A stretch of 64,000 nt of DNA, from the NCBI GenBank assembly GCA_016946835.1, contig JACVTC010000001.1, positions 801,001 through 865,000 of the forward strand, in the 5' to 3' direction. The position numbers and the translations under genes are program-made. Positions 1 through 16,409 of this stretch are shown here, piece by piece (the stretch's first letter is position 1; each line of letters begins with the position of its first letter). The DNA is from Neocallimastix lanati (nom. inval.). Taxonomy: Eukaryota > Neocallimastigomycota > Neocallimastigomycetes > Neocallimastigales > Neocallimastigaceae. A model generated the notes under the pieces. The model had not been told where the DNA came from, ran no database searches, and saw nothing but the letters and a program-made list of their open reading frames with translations.

Positions 1-14
1 ATTATATTGTTATT

Positions 15-63
<49 letters not shown>

Positions 64-250
64 AAAAATAAATTATATATATATAATTTATTATTTAAAT
101 TTTTTTTCTATGTTATTATTTATTATTAGTATTAGTATTATTTGTTAAGAATAAGATCTCACAATTTCAATATATATTATTTATAGTAAATAAGGCTTTT
201 ATTTGTTTAATAAAATATAATAAAAAGGATTTATAATAACTATTTAATAA
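1..250. other. AT-rich flank left of the MULE transposon
   Basis: This stretch holds a poly-A tract (about 20-59), short AT repeats and no supportable gene. It ends at the target-site duplication of the transposon that begins at 259. Confidence 0.6.
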
Positions 251-1018
251 CTATAAATGGGGAGTGTGCATTTCGAAAATTTTTATTACAAAAATTTGTA
301 TTTTGTTGTATGGCTTAAATATTTTTAATTTTAAGCCACTTAATTTTATTAAAAATTTAATGAATAATAATTAATTAATTAAATAAATAAAATTACAATT
401 CTCAAAAATTTTCAAACACGTAATCTTACGTGGGGCGTATATCTAATTGTATCATAATTTTGTGGCTTTTTTCTTCAATTTTTAAAAAGCCATATATTCA
501 CAATATGGCGTGAATAATAAATGTGGTGATATTTTATGACGAAAATTTATAAGCCACCAAGAATTTGGCGAAATTCAACTGGACGAAATTCAACTTTTGG
601 CGAAATACAACACTTCAATAAATAATAATTAGGTTAGGTATTATTAACATTGAAAAATAAAATAAAAATAAATAAACATTTTATTGTTTAATGCTTAAGA
701 AATAAAATAAAAATAAGAAATAAGAAAACTTTTTTTTTAAACATTAAAAAATAAAATAAAAATAAATAAAAATTTATTTTTTAAGCATTAAAAAATTAAA
801 TAAAATAAAATAAAATAAAAAATAAAAAATAAAATAAAAATAAATAAATAAAATAGTAAATAAAGAAATAATAAATAATTAATAATTAAATAATTATTTA
901 AATAATTATATAATTAATCAAAAAAAGGTTTATTATTTTAAATATTAAAAAAAAAAAAGTTTCAAAGCATTTAAAAGTATATTTATTAAAATATTTTATT
1001 GAAAATTTTTAATTATTA

Positions 1019-2454
1019 ATGGAAGACAATATAGAAATTGAAATAAGTGAAACAAATCGAGGAAATGAACAAATTATTATTAATAAAAAACACAAATTTA
1101 ATTTTTCATTTCAAAGGAAAGATAAATCAAAAATTTATAGATGCACTGAATATAAGACTTTAAATAAATGTAAATCTTTAATTATTTTAAATGACAAAAA
1201 GGAGGTTTTAGAATATGAAAGTTTACATAACCATCTCGAAAAAGAAATTAATGTGTCTATATCAGTAGCAAAGCATAAAATTAAGGAAGAATTTAAGAAA
1301 AATTCAATTCCTATGGATATAAAACCTAAACATATATTTAATGCCGTTTCTCAAGAAATGGGATTTATATGTCCCGAATATAGTACAATTAGATCCCAAA
1401 TAATAAGAAATATAAATAAACAATTTCCTCCAAACATAAAAAGTTTTGATGATATTCCCATTGAATCAGAATATTATAAAACGAAAAGAAATGAAAATTT
1501 TATGATATTTAAAAATACTTATCTAATAATCTTTCAATCACCATTCCAAGCATATTTATTTTCGAATTATCATAAAAATATATTTGCGTTCGGTACATTT
1601 TATGCAGCACCGAAATTTAGTTATCAGTTATTTATAACAAGAACTTATGTTGGGGAATTTAATATGTTTTACACTACTTCCATTTCTATATTAAAAAATA
1701 AAAAACAATCTACATATGAAACATTATTTAAAGAAATAAAAAAAATGCAAATAAATTTAGGAGTAATACATTAATTACTACAATTAATTTTCATTGTGAT
1801 TTTGAACAAGGTATATCTAATGACGCAAAAAAAGTTTTTCCCAATATAAATATTAAATATTGTGTTTGGCATTACAAAAGATCATTAGAAAAACAAAAAA
1901 ATATATTATGTTATCATGAAGTGAAGAATAATAATGATGTATATATTTATTATAAAGCTATTTCGAACTTACCGTTTATAAACCTTAACTATATATTTGA
2001 TATTTATATTATAATAAAAAGAATTTGTCAAAAAAAAAAGTATAATAATTTTCTTCAATTTTTAGAATATTTTAATAAAAATTATTTACTTAAGTATAAT
2101 GTTAATAATTGGAATTATTTTGAAAATATAGAGCATTTAACAGACAATGCATCAGAATCTTATAATAGCTACTTAAATAATATATTTCCAAATAAACCTT
2201 TATTTTATAAATTAATATATATATTAAAAGAAGAAGAAAACTTATCTTATAATGATTATCAAAGGAGAACTAAAGGAAATTAGAAAAAAAAGCAAAAAAT
2301 ATTTAGTGCAACTGATGAAATTAAAATTTTAATTGAAAATTACAAAAGTAAGGAAATAAATTTATTTTATAATGGATGCAACAGAAATGAATTAATTAAA
2401 TTATGGAAAGAATGTTTAATTGATTTAAACGATATAAATATTAATTTAAAATAA
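1019..2454 (+). pseudogene. MULE transposase, inactivated (frameshift, stop, lost catalytic Asp)
   Basis: The first open segment (1019-1774) begins with a FLYWCH/WRKY-GCM-like zinc finger: an RCTEY cysteine, a KCKS cysteine and an HNH pair at roughly residues 40-75. It then enters the MULE core at FGTFYAAPKFSYQLF, where families normally have DGTF, so the first catalytic Asp appears replaced by Phe. Reading then has to change frame near 1750-1775. The second frame gives the typical CDFEQGI...AKKVFPNI...CVWH block and TDNASESYNSYL near 2140-2190. An in-frame TAG at 2281 precedes a further 57 coding-like codons ending at TAA 2452-2454. One frameshift, one nonsense codon and one catalytic substitution make this a dead copy. 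No restored sequence is implied. Confidence 0.8.
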
Positions 2455-2583
2455 ATAATCTTAATTTAAAAAAATGCTAGAAAAATAAAAATTTATTTAT
2501 TTTAAATTTATATTTATAATCGTTTAAATAATAATTAAATAATCTTAATTTAAAAAAATGCTAGAAAAATACAAATTTATTTA
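2455..2583 (+). repeat. Short direct duplication after the transposase
   Basis: A block of about 40 bp (AATCTTAATTTAAAAAAATG followed by CTAGAAAAAT) occurs at about 2457 and again at about 2540, directly after the transposase relic. Confidence 0.6.
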
Positions 2584-2680
2584 CCTATTGTGTTTATTTA
2601 ATAATCTTAATAGAAATTATCTTTTTGTTATTTTTATTAAGTAATTTATAACTAAAACCGATTTATTTGATACAAGTTAA

Positions 2681-2813
2681 AATTTTATTAATATCAATAT
2701 CAATATTATATAATTATAAATTTTATTAATATCAATATTAATATTATATAATTATAAATTTTATTAATATCAATATCAATATTATATAATTATAAATTTT
2801 ATTAATATCAATA
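2681..2813 (+). repeat. About 45-bp tandem repeat, 3-4 copies
   Basis: A unit built of TTTTATTAATATCAATAT and ATTATATAATTATAAA repeats in tandem with minor changes. It lies inside the transposon, downstream of the transposase relic. Confidence 0.75.
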
Positions 2814-3234
2814 TACTTTTCAAAATTAATTATGTTATTAAAAATATTAAATTCAATAAAAGATTTTTATTATTTTATTAAAATTATAATTGTTATTATT
2901 ATATTTTAATAATTATTGATTCATATTGATCAAACATTATAAATATTACTATGCAAATAATTAATTATTTTAATAGGATTAATTATTCAACTCTTTTTGT
3001 TTTAATTTTTAATTCTTATATTATTTAAATTAATATATATATATATATCGTTTATGAAAATATGAATTATAAATAATTAAAATTATTTTCTTTTCATTTA
3101 AATTTTTTTATTTACTATAATAAAATATAATAATTAAAAGACAAACGTTATTATAACTAAATTTTTTTTTTTTTTAGAAAAATAAATGAAAAAAATTAAA
3201 ATATATAAGATTCCTATATATATAAAATAATTAT

Positions 3235-5590
3235 TATATTTTTTTATTATATTTTATTTTATTTTATTTTATTTTATTTTATTCGATCTATACTTTATAT
3301 TTGATATTCTACTATTTATTTTATTTTATTTTATTTTATTTTATATTATTCGATCTATACTTTATATTTGATATTCTACTATTTATTTTATTTTATTTTA
3401 TTTTATTTTATTTTATTCGATCTATACTTTATATTTAATATTCTACTATTTATTTAATTTTATTTTATTTTATTTTATTTTATATTATTCGATCTATACT
3501 TTATATTTGATATTCTACTATTTATTTTATTTTATTTTATTTTATTTTATTTTATATTATTCGATCTATGCTTTATATTTGATATTCTACTATTTATTTT
3601 ATTTTATTTTATTTTATTTTATTTTATTCGATCTATACTTTATATTTGATATTCTACTATTTATTTTATTTTATTTTATTTTATTTTATTTTATTTTATT
3701 TTATTTTATTTTATTCGATCTATACTTTATATTTGATATTCTACTATTTATTTTATTTTATTTTATTTTATTATATTTTATTTTATTTTATTTTATTTTA
3801 TTCGATCTATACTTTATATTTGATATTCTACTATTTATTTTATTTTATTTTATTTTATTTTATTTTATTTTATTTTATTTTATTTTATTTTATTTTATTT
3901 TATTCGATTTATACTTTATATTTGATATTCTACTATTTATTTTATTTTATTTTATTTTATTTTATTTTATTCGATCTATACTTTATATTTGATATTCTAC
4001 TATTTATTTTATTTTATTTTATTTTATTTTATTTTATTTTATTCGATCTATACTTTATATTTGATATTCTACTATTTATTTTATTTTATTTTATTTTATT
4101 TTATTTTATATTATTCGATCTATACTTTATATTTGATATTCTACTATTTATTTTATTTTATTTTATTTTATTTTATTTTATTTTATTTTATTTTATTTTA
4201 TTTTATTTTATTTTATTTTATTTTATTTTATTTTATTTTATTTTATTTTATTTTATTTTATTTTATTTTATTTTATTTTATTTATTTATTTTATTTTATT
4301 TATTTATTTTATTTTATTTTATTTTATTTTATTTTATTTTATTTTATTTTATTTTATTTTATTTTATTTTATTTTATTTTATTTTATTTTATTCGATCTA
4401 TACTTTATATTTGATATTCTACTATTTATTTTATTTTATTTTATTTTATTTTATTTTATTTTATTTTATTTTATTTTATTCGATCTATACTTTATATTTG
4501 ATATTCTACTATTTATTTTATTTTATTTTATTTTATTTTATTTTATTTTATTTTATTTGATCTATACTTTATATTTGATATTCTACTATTTATTTTATTT
4601 TATTTTATTTTATTTTATTTTATTTGATCTATACTTTATATTTGATATTCTACTATTTATTTTATTTTATTTTATTTTATTTTATTTTATTTTATTTTAT
4701 TTTATTTTATTTTATTTTATTTATTTTATTTTATTTTATTTTATTTTATTTTATTTTATTTTATTTTATTTTATTTTATTTTATTTTATTTTATTTTATT
4801 TTATTTTATTTTATTTTATTTTATTTTATTTATTTTATTTTATTTTATTTTATTTTATTTTATTTTATTTTATTTTATTTTATTCGATCTATACTTTATA
4901 TTTGATATTCTACTATTTATTTAATTTTATTTTATTTTATTTTATTTTATATTATTCGATCTATACTTTATATTTGATATTCTACTATTTATTTTATTTT
5001 ATTTTATTTTATTTTATTTTATATTATTCGATCTATACTTTATATTTGATATTCTACTATTTATTTTATTTTATTTTATTCGATCTATACTTTATATTTG
5101 ATATTCTACTATTTATTTTATTTTATTTTATTCGATCTATACTTTATATTTGATATTCTACTATTTATTTTATTTTATTTTATTTTATTTTATTTTATTT
5201 TATTCGATCTATACTTTATATTTGATATTCTACTATTTATTTTATTTTATTTTATTTTATATTATTCGATCTATGCTTTATATTTGATATTCTACTATTT
5301 ATTTTATTTTATTTTATTCGATCTATACTTTATATTTGATATTCTACTATTTATTTTATTTTATTTTATTTTATTCGATCTATACTTTATATTTAATATT
5401 CTACTATTTATTTTATTTTATTTTATTTTATTTTTATTAATACTTTATTCTTTTATATTACTTCACTATTTATTTTATTTTATTTTATTTTATTTTATTT
5501 TATTCAATCTATACTTATATTTATGTTTCTACTATTCATTTTATTTTATTTTATTTCATTTTATTTTATTTTATTCAATCTGTATTTTCT
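3235..5590 (+). repeat. Composite minisatellite: 36-bp core plus variable TTTTA runs
   Basis: About 25 copies of a core (TTCGATCTATACTTTATATT followed by TGATATTCTACTATTTA) are separated by TTTTA runs ranging from a few units to over 50. Core variants include TATGC for TATAC and TTTAT for TCTAT, and the last two copies (about 5500 and 5575) are strongly decayed. Several overlapping frames stay open across the array because the repeat lacks stops in them. These give meaningless Phe/Ile/Leu/Tyr strings and are not genes. The array makes up over 40% of the transposon. Confidence 0.92.
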
Positions 5591-5916
5591 GTTGATATTA
5601 TAAACAAGGTATTAATGTATTAATAATAATTAATAATATTTAAAATAAAATAAAAAAAATATAATTATTTTATATATGTAGTAATTATATTTATATATAT
5701 TTTTATTTAATTTTCTAAAAAAAATTTTTTTAGTCATAATAAACGTTTGTCTTAATTATTTTTATTATTATTTAAAAATTTATTTATTCATTTATAATTT
5801 ATTTATTTATTTATTTATTTATTACATTATAATACGCCATGTTTTCCGAAATACACTACAACAAAATACAAATTTATGTAATAAAAATTTTCGAAATGAC
5901 ACACCCCCCTATAAAT

Positions 5917-6085
5917 AATTAACGATTTAATATGTGGCGTTTAGTATTACTATGTATAATGTATAATAATAATGTAGCTAATACTTTATATATTTATTAT
6001 TTATCAATTTGAAATAATTTTTATTTTTTTTGTAGATACAAAGTTTGTTATTAAGAATTTATAATCTAATAATTTATAAGAAAAT

Positions 6086-6127
<42 letters not shown>

Positions 6128-6445
6128 TATTAAATAATTAGCCAAGATATTATTAAATAAAGTTTTAATTTTTTTTTTTTTAATTTTAAATTCTAATTTT
6201 TTTTTTTTAGATGTAATTAACAATAATTTATAAAATATAATATATTATTTATAAGGATACAATTTATAAATTTATTTTGATATAAATATTTAAATATAAA
6301 ATTATCATTTAATTCTAAAAAGAAAAATATGATTAAGAAGCTTTAATAATCTTCAATTATTATTATTATCATTTTTTTTTTTAAATTATTTAATATAAAT
6401 TTTTAATTATATATATAAATAAAGTTCATTATTTTTTAAATCAAA

Positions 6446-6476
<31 letters not shown>

Positions 6477-6747
6477 GTATATAAATAAATATATATCCTT
6501 AGACAGTACTACTATAAAATGAAATATTTGAAATATTATATAATTAAATAAATAGTAGCAATAATAATAGTAAAATATAACCAGACTAAATTATTTGTAG
6601 TTTTATTATTATTTTTCATTTTTCATTAATTAATAATGACAATATTTTAATATATCGAAATACCTTTAAATTTCAAAAAAATTAAAATTTATATTATTTA
6701 ACAAGCTCTCTCAATATAATAATCATATATTTCCATAGATAAAATTA
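5917..6747. other. Intergenic region between the MULE and the cyclin-Y gene
   Basis: AT-rich DNA with several A and T homopolymers (for example 6089-6121) and no supportable gene. It should contain the promoter and 5' untranslated region of the cyclin-Y-like gene that begins at 6748, but I recognise no specific element. Confidence 0.5.
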
Positions 6748-11129
<4,382 letters not shown>

Positions 11130-11440
11130 AGTTTTGAAGTGTATTGAAATGATGAATTAAATCATTTTACCCTTAATATTGAATATTTATTTATTCAAAT
11201 AATAAAATTATATATATATATATATATATATTTGAAAGTTATAATACTATAACATAATATTTTAATATTTTAACTATGAATAATATTTTAATATTACGAA
11301 ACATTAATCACTCTATAATATACATATATATATATGTATATAATAACAATAGTACTTTAATTTTAAACAATAAATTTTCAAAAGTATATTGTGACAATAC
11401 ATTATAAATCAAATTAAAATGAAATTATATCTATTTAAAA

Positions 11441-11507
<67 letters not shown>

Positions 11508-12298
11508 ATCTACTACTATCTTTTAAATATTGTACTAATTATTTTATTATAGATTTTTTTTAATTTGTATACCATAAATTATTTTCTATATATTTAAAAT
11601 AAAAATAATAGATTAATAGATTTAATAATAAAATTAATAAATAAATAAATAAAAGACTATCTGATTATAATAAATCAAAATATAAAAAATAAAAGTAAAA
11701 ATTGAATAAATTTTGAAAAGTTAAAAAAATAAATTTATTATTAATTTATCAGTTTAACTCCTAAGCTATATTAATATGTTAAATTTGAATAAAGTAAAAA
11801 TATAAAACTTAATAAAAAAAAACTTTATACTTTATATTCGATATACAAAAACATATTTTAAAATCAATAATATGGTGTATCCCTTAATATTAAAATAAAA
11901 ATAGCTTTAAATTTAATTATATATATATATTATATAAATATTAAATATATAAATTATTAAGATATATATATATATATATATTTTTGAAACTACAACATTT
12001 CTGTTTTAAATATCATATTTTTACTTTGATTGAAAAAAAAAAAAAACATAATATAATAATTAAATCTATTATGATTAGGTTATTAATTTATTTATTTATT
12101 TATTTTTTATTTATTTTTATATTTGAATAATTTTACTTTTATTGTTGAGATTTAAAATTAATGTGGATAAATAAAATTATTCGAAAATTTTATTAAAAAA
12201 AAAAAAAATTTTTAAAATAAAATAAAATCTATAATTTGATATTTTAATTAATGACTTTAATTTAAAAATAAAAAAAAATAAAAGAAAAAGAAAAAATA

Positions 12299-12329
<31 letters not shown>

Positions 12330-12680
12330 AGAATAAAAAAAAAAAAAAAAGAACTTAAAAACTGTCAATATATACATAGAAAGTAAAAATTATTTATTTT
12401 AAGGTAATAAAATAAAAAATAAAAATAAAAATAAAAAAGAAAAAAGAAAATAAAAATATAATGTTAAAATTTATTTTATTAATCAATTATTTAAAAATTT
12501 TTCTAATATATAAATCAATTTTTTTAAATAAAGACTAATATTTTTTTTTTTTTTTTAAAAAAAAAAAAGAAGAAAGATATATATATTTTTTACCTTTTTC
12601 TTTTTATTTGTTTATTTTTTTTTTTTTTATAATATTTATATATATGCATTCATATAATAATTTTAAAAATTTATATCAAA
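11130..12680. other. Intergenic AT-rich DNA
   Basis: Homopolymer and TA-dinucleotide runs (for example about 11458-11500). I see no gene. Short open frames on the minus strand around 12177-12377 encode only Phe/Ile/Leu strings from A-runs. Confidence 0.55.
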
Positions 12681-15011
12681 ATGGAATATAACTATGATTT
12701 CAATGTTGAGTCTTTAATTAATGAAATTGGTTCTGGATATGAGAAGAAATATAAGGATTTAAAGTTTAAGCTTACTAATGAGAATCTTTTTTCAAAGCCT
12801 TCAAGTTCTAATTCATACTCTTTAAATCATTTATTAAGTAATAACAGTAACAATGAAAGTCAAAATGCTGGTAATTTAAACTAAATTTAAATAAATACTT
12901 AATCAATTTTTAAATCTTTTCATTATTATTATTATTATTGCTTTTATTGTTTATTTAAATATTAATAATGTATTTTAATCTTTTATTGCTTATTTATATA
13001 TTAATAATTTATTTTAATCTTTTATTACTTTATTGTATATATATATATATATATATATATTTAATATTTAAAATAAATATTTAATTTCATATGAATTGAA
13101 AAAAATGTGTAAAAATTTTTTATTAATATAATTTTAAAATTTAAAATTCAAAATTTTAAAATCTAAATTTTATGAAAATTAAAAAATCAAAATCAAAATC
13201 ACAATCAAAAATCAAAAATCAAAATCAAAATCAAAATCAAAATCAAAAATCAAAAATCAAAAATTAAAATCAAAATCAAAAATTAAAATCAAAATCAAAA
13301 ATTAAAATCAAAATCAAAAATTAAAATCAAAATCAAAATCAAAAAACAAAAACAAAATCAAAAAACAAAAACAAAATCAAAAACAAAAACAAAATCAAAA
13401 ATCAAAATCAAAATCAAAAAACAAAATCAAAATCAAAAAACAAAATCAAAAAACAAAATCAAAAAACAAAAACAAAAACAAAAATCAAAAATTAAAATCA
13501 TATATTAAAATATACAATTATTAAATTATATATATATATAATTAATAATATATGACATATTATTATTAAAAAATTTGATAGATGGTAATTCAATTTCATC
13601 AGATAATTCAGATATTGACATTGATTATATAATGGAAATTTCAAAGGATGAAATTATGAAATCAAATACCGACAACGATAAAATAGCATCACCAATAAAA
13701 AAACCAAAATTAGAATCATCAAATACAAGTACTTCAATGCCATCAATACTAGATAATCCACAACCTCCTTTGTATCCTGGATCATCTATTTCTACAATAC
13801 CTCCTTCATTAAATAACCCTGCTTCTAATGTATTAAATACTTCTCCAATAACGTCCTCACCATCATCAGTGATTCCACCTAATTTTAATACTCTTCAACC
13901 TCAACAACCTCTCTTAACATTACCTCAAAATCCAGCTCTTCTTTTCCAAAATCCAGCTGCAGCACCCCCAATAACCTATCCTTCCATGCTACCTTTTTCT
14001 TTTCAACAGGGATTACAACAAAATTTATCACCACCACCACCACCACCACCAAATTTACCAATAAATACAAATCCTTTAATACCAAATGGTGCAGCCGTAC
14101 CACCTCCTCTCTTTGGTATTAATAATGGTTTAAATTTGATAAATCAACCAAATTTCGCAACTGCTAGTGTTGCAGCAGCTTCAGCTGTTGCAAGTATTAT
14201 ACCTCCACCTCTTCCAAATCCAAATCCAAATTCAAATTCAAATTCAAATTCAAATCCAAATTCAAATTCAATAGAAGTTCGTAATGACACCTCTTCTCCA
14301 ACCTCAAACAGTACTAATCTCAATTTAAGTAATCATCAACCATCATCAGAACCATTTACTTTTCATTTTAAAAATAATTCTAATAATAAAATTAATGAAC
14401 ATCCACCTATATCGTCATCATCAAAACCATTTAAATTTCATTTTCATAATGGAGATGAAGTGACTAATAATAATGATAATGATAATAGTAATAAAGACAC
14501 CTCGATCAATACAAATTCATCCTCATCTTCATCATCAAAGCCATTTGTATTTAATTACCCTACCAATAATAATAAAGACACCTCGATCAATTCAAATTCA
14601 TCCTCATCCTCATCATCTTCAAAGCCATTTGTATTTAATTACCCTTCCAATAATAATAAAGACACCTCGATCAATACAAATTCATCCTCATCATCATCCT
14701 CAAAGCCATTTGTATTTAATTACCCTTCCAATAGTAATAAAGACACCTCGATCAATTCAAATTCATCCTCATCCTCATCATCTTCAAAGCCATTTGTATT
14801 TAATTACCCTTCCAATAATAATAAAGACACTTCGATCAATACAAATTCATCCTCCTCATCCTCATCCTCAAAGCCATTTGTATTTAATTATCCATCCAAT
14901 AATTCCCACAACAACAATAATGGTAATAATAATAATGCATTAAAATCCATCAATCCAAATACAATGACCACTTCGAAACCATTTATATATCATCATTCAA
15001 GAAAAATATAG
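12681..15011 (+). CDS. Ser/Asn/Pro-rich protein with PFVFNYP tandem repeats, function unknown
   Basis: Two exons, 12681-12870 and 13582-15011, join in phase (G|AT gives Asp) to encode 539 aa. The N-terminus MEYNYDFNVESLINEIGSGY is the only region of normal complexity, with an ESLINEIGSGYEKKYKDLKF helix. An acidic stretch with a possible nuclear signal (SPIKKPKLES) follows, then a Pro-rich region with an eight-proline run and an Ala-rich stretch. The C-terminal third has five 27-28-aa repeats (nucleotides about 14495-14905), each made of SKPFVFNYP, Asn/Lys and a poly-Ser run. It is flanked by variants EPFTFHF, KPFKFHF and a terminal KPFIYHH. I do not recognise a family. The repeated PF-aromatic motif could be a binding motif array. 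The splice model is supported by phase and by loss of the frame after the GTAATT donor. Confidence 0.7.
13185..13500 (+). repeat. AATCAAA-type satellite in an intron
   Basis: Irregular alternation of AAAATC, AAAAATC, AAAATT and AAAAAC units fills the middle of the intron 12871-13581. The coding strand is almost free of G here. Confidence 0.85.
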
Positions 15012-15239
15012 AAAGTAAAAAATAAAATAAAAAAAAAAAAAAAAAAAAAAAAAAATAATAATAATAATAATAATAATAATAATTAGAATAGAATAACTAA
15101 CTAACTAAATAAATAAATAAATAAATAAATAAATGAAATGAAATAACAATAATAATAATAATAATAATTTTATGTTATAATTACATATATTATATAAATA
15201 AAATTTGTAATAATGATTCTTTGTTATAGATACACGTAT

Positions 15240-15279
<40 letters not shown>

Positions 15280-15426
15280 TATTAAAGCAATTGATAAAAT
15301 AAATACAATTCAGTACAATTATGTTTTTACATTTATATTTTATAATTAATTAATTATTAAATGTCTTTTTTTTTTTTATTTTTATTTTTATTTTTTATTA
15401 TTTTTTTTCTTATATATTTACTTTAT

Positions 15427-15460
<34 letters not shown>

Positions 15461-16400
15461 TTTACTTAAATGAATAATAATAATAAAAATAAAAATAAAA
15501 ATAAATTAAAATTAAAATTAAAATTAAAAGAAATATAGGAATTAACCTAATTTTTATTTTAACTTTTTATTTTAATTTTTTTTTATTTATAAGTAAATTT
15601 TTTTTTATTTATAAGTAAATTTTTTTTTTATTTTTATTTTTTTTTTTTTTTTTGGTAAAAATATAATTATCCTAATATTTCTCTGAATACTAATAATATA
15701 ATCAAAAAGAACCCTATATTCTTTTGGAGAGAGATCAACTATACAATCTAAATTAAAGAATCAATATAATGTAAAATATATATATATATATATATATATA
15801 TTATTCAAGTAAAAATTAATAGTTACTATAGAATAAAAATAATTAATATTTTAAATAATATCAAGTTAATATTATAAAATAGGATATTTTTTAAATTAAA
15901 AAATATTCACCGTTGAACCAATTTATTCACCAGAGAATAACTAGGTTTATGGGGGATAGTTAAAATAGGTGAAAATAGATGAAAAATAAACTTCAAATGT
16001 ATTGAAATATGTTGTCATAAATAAGCCATAATGTATTAATATAAAATCGTTTAATTTAGAATATTTTTAGTGACTACGAACTCTTTATCATAATATAAAC
16101 ATAATAAAGTTGATATAATGATGATAAACCTTAAAAGCTCTTAACAATATTTTATTTATTTATTTATTTATTTATTTATTATTTATTTATCTATTTATAT
16201 TTTATTTATTTATTTATTAATTTATTTATTATTTATTTATTTATTTATTTACTTATTATTTTATTTTTTTATTTTTTTTTTGTATTTAAAAAAAAAAAAA
16301 AATTCAAAGATTTAAATGAATGAATAATTAGATAAATAAAATATTATTTGATAAATATTAAAAATAATATATAGATGAAAATAAAAAGAAAAAAAAATTT
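15012..16400. other. Intergenic AT-rich DNA
   Basis: Poly-A, AAT, TA and T runs, then TTTATTTA repeats (about 16150-16260). A slightly more complex segment (about 15900-16140) shows no open frame worth calling. Confidence 0.5.
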
Positions 16401-16409
16401 TTTTTTTTC

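Larger units (their letters stand above)
259..5908 (+). mobile_element. Mutator-like (MULE) DNA transposon, complete but defective
   Basis: The termini 259-310 and 5857-5908 are inverted repeats of about 52 bp. The inner 35 bp differ at one base and the outer part begins GGGG(A/G)GTGTG. The 8-bp sequence CTATAAAT lies directly outside both ends (251-258 and 5909-5916), as expected for a target-site duplication. Inside are subterminal copies of a GGCGAAAT-type motif (about 566-612), a decayed MULE transposase (1019-2454) and a large TTTTA-rich minisatellite (3235-5590). MULEs normally duplicate 8-11 bp, so the boundary could shift by one base. The repeats, duplication and transposase relic are seen directly; assignment to the MULE superfamily rests on the protein pattern. 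Confidence 0.85.

Noticed and set aside
3507-5595. Several overlapping plus-strand open frames rich in Phe, Ile, Leu, Tyr (93-304 codons)
   Set aside because: They are the TTTTA minisatellite read in stop-free frames. No complexity, overlapping in multiple frames.
14473-14943. 156-codon frame (IKTPRSIQIHPH repeats) overlapping the PFVFNYP exon
   Set aside because: A frame-shifted shadow of the same DNA repeats. The PFVFNYP frame continues from an upstream exon with correct phase.
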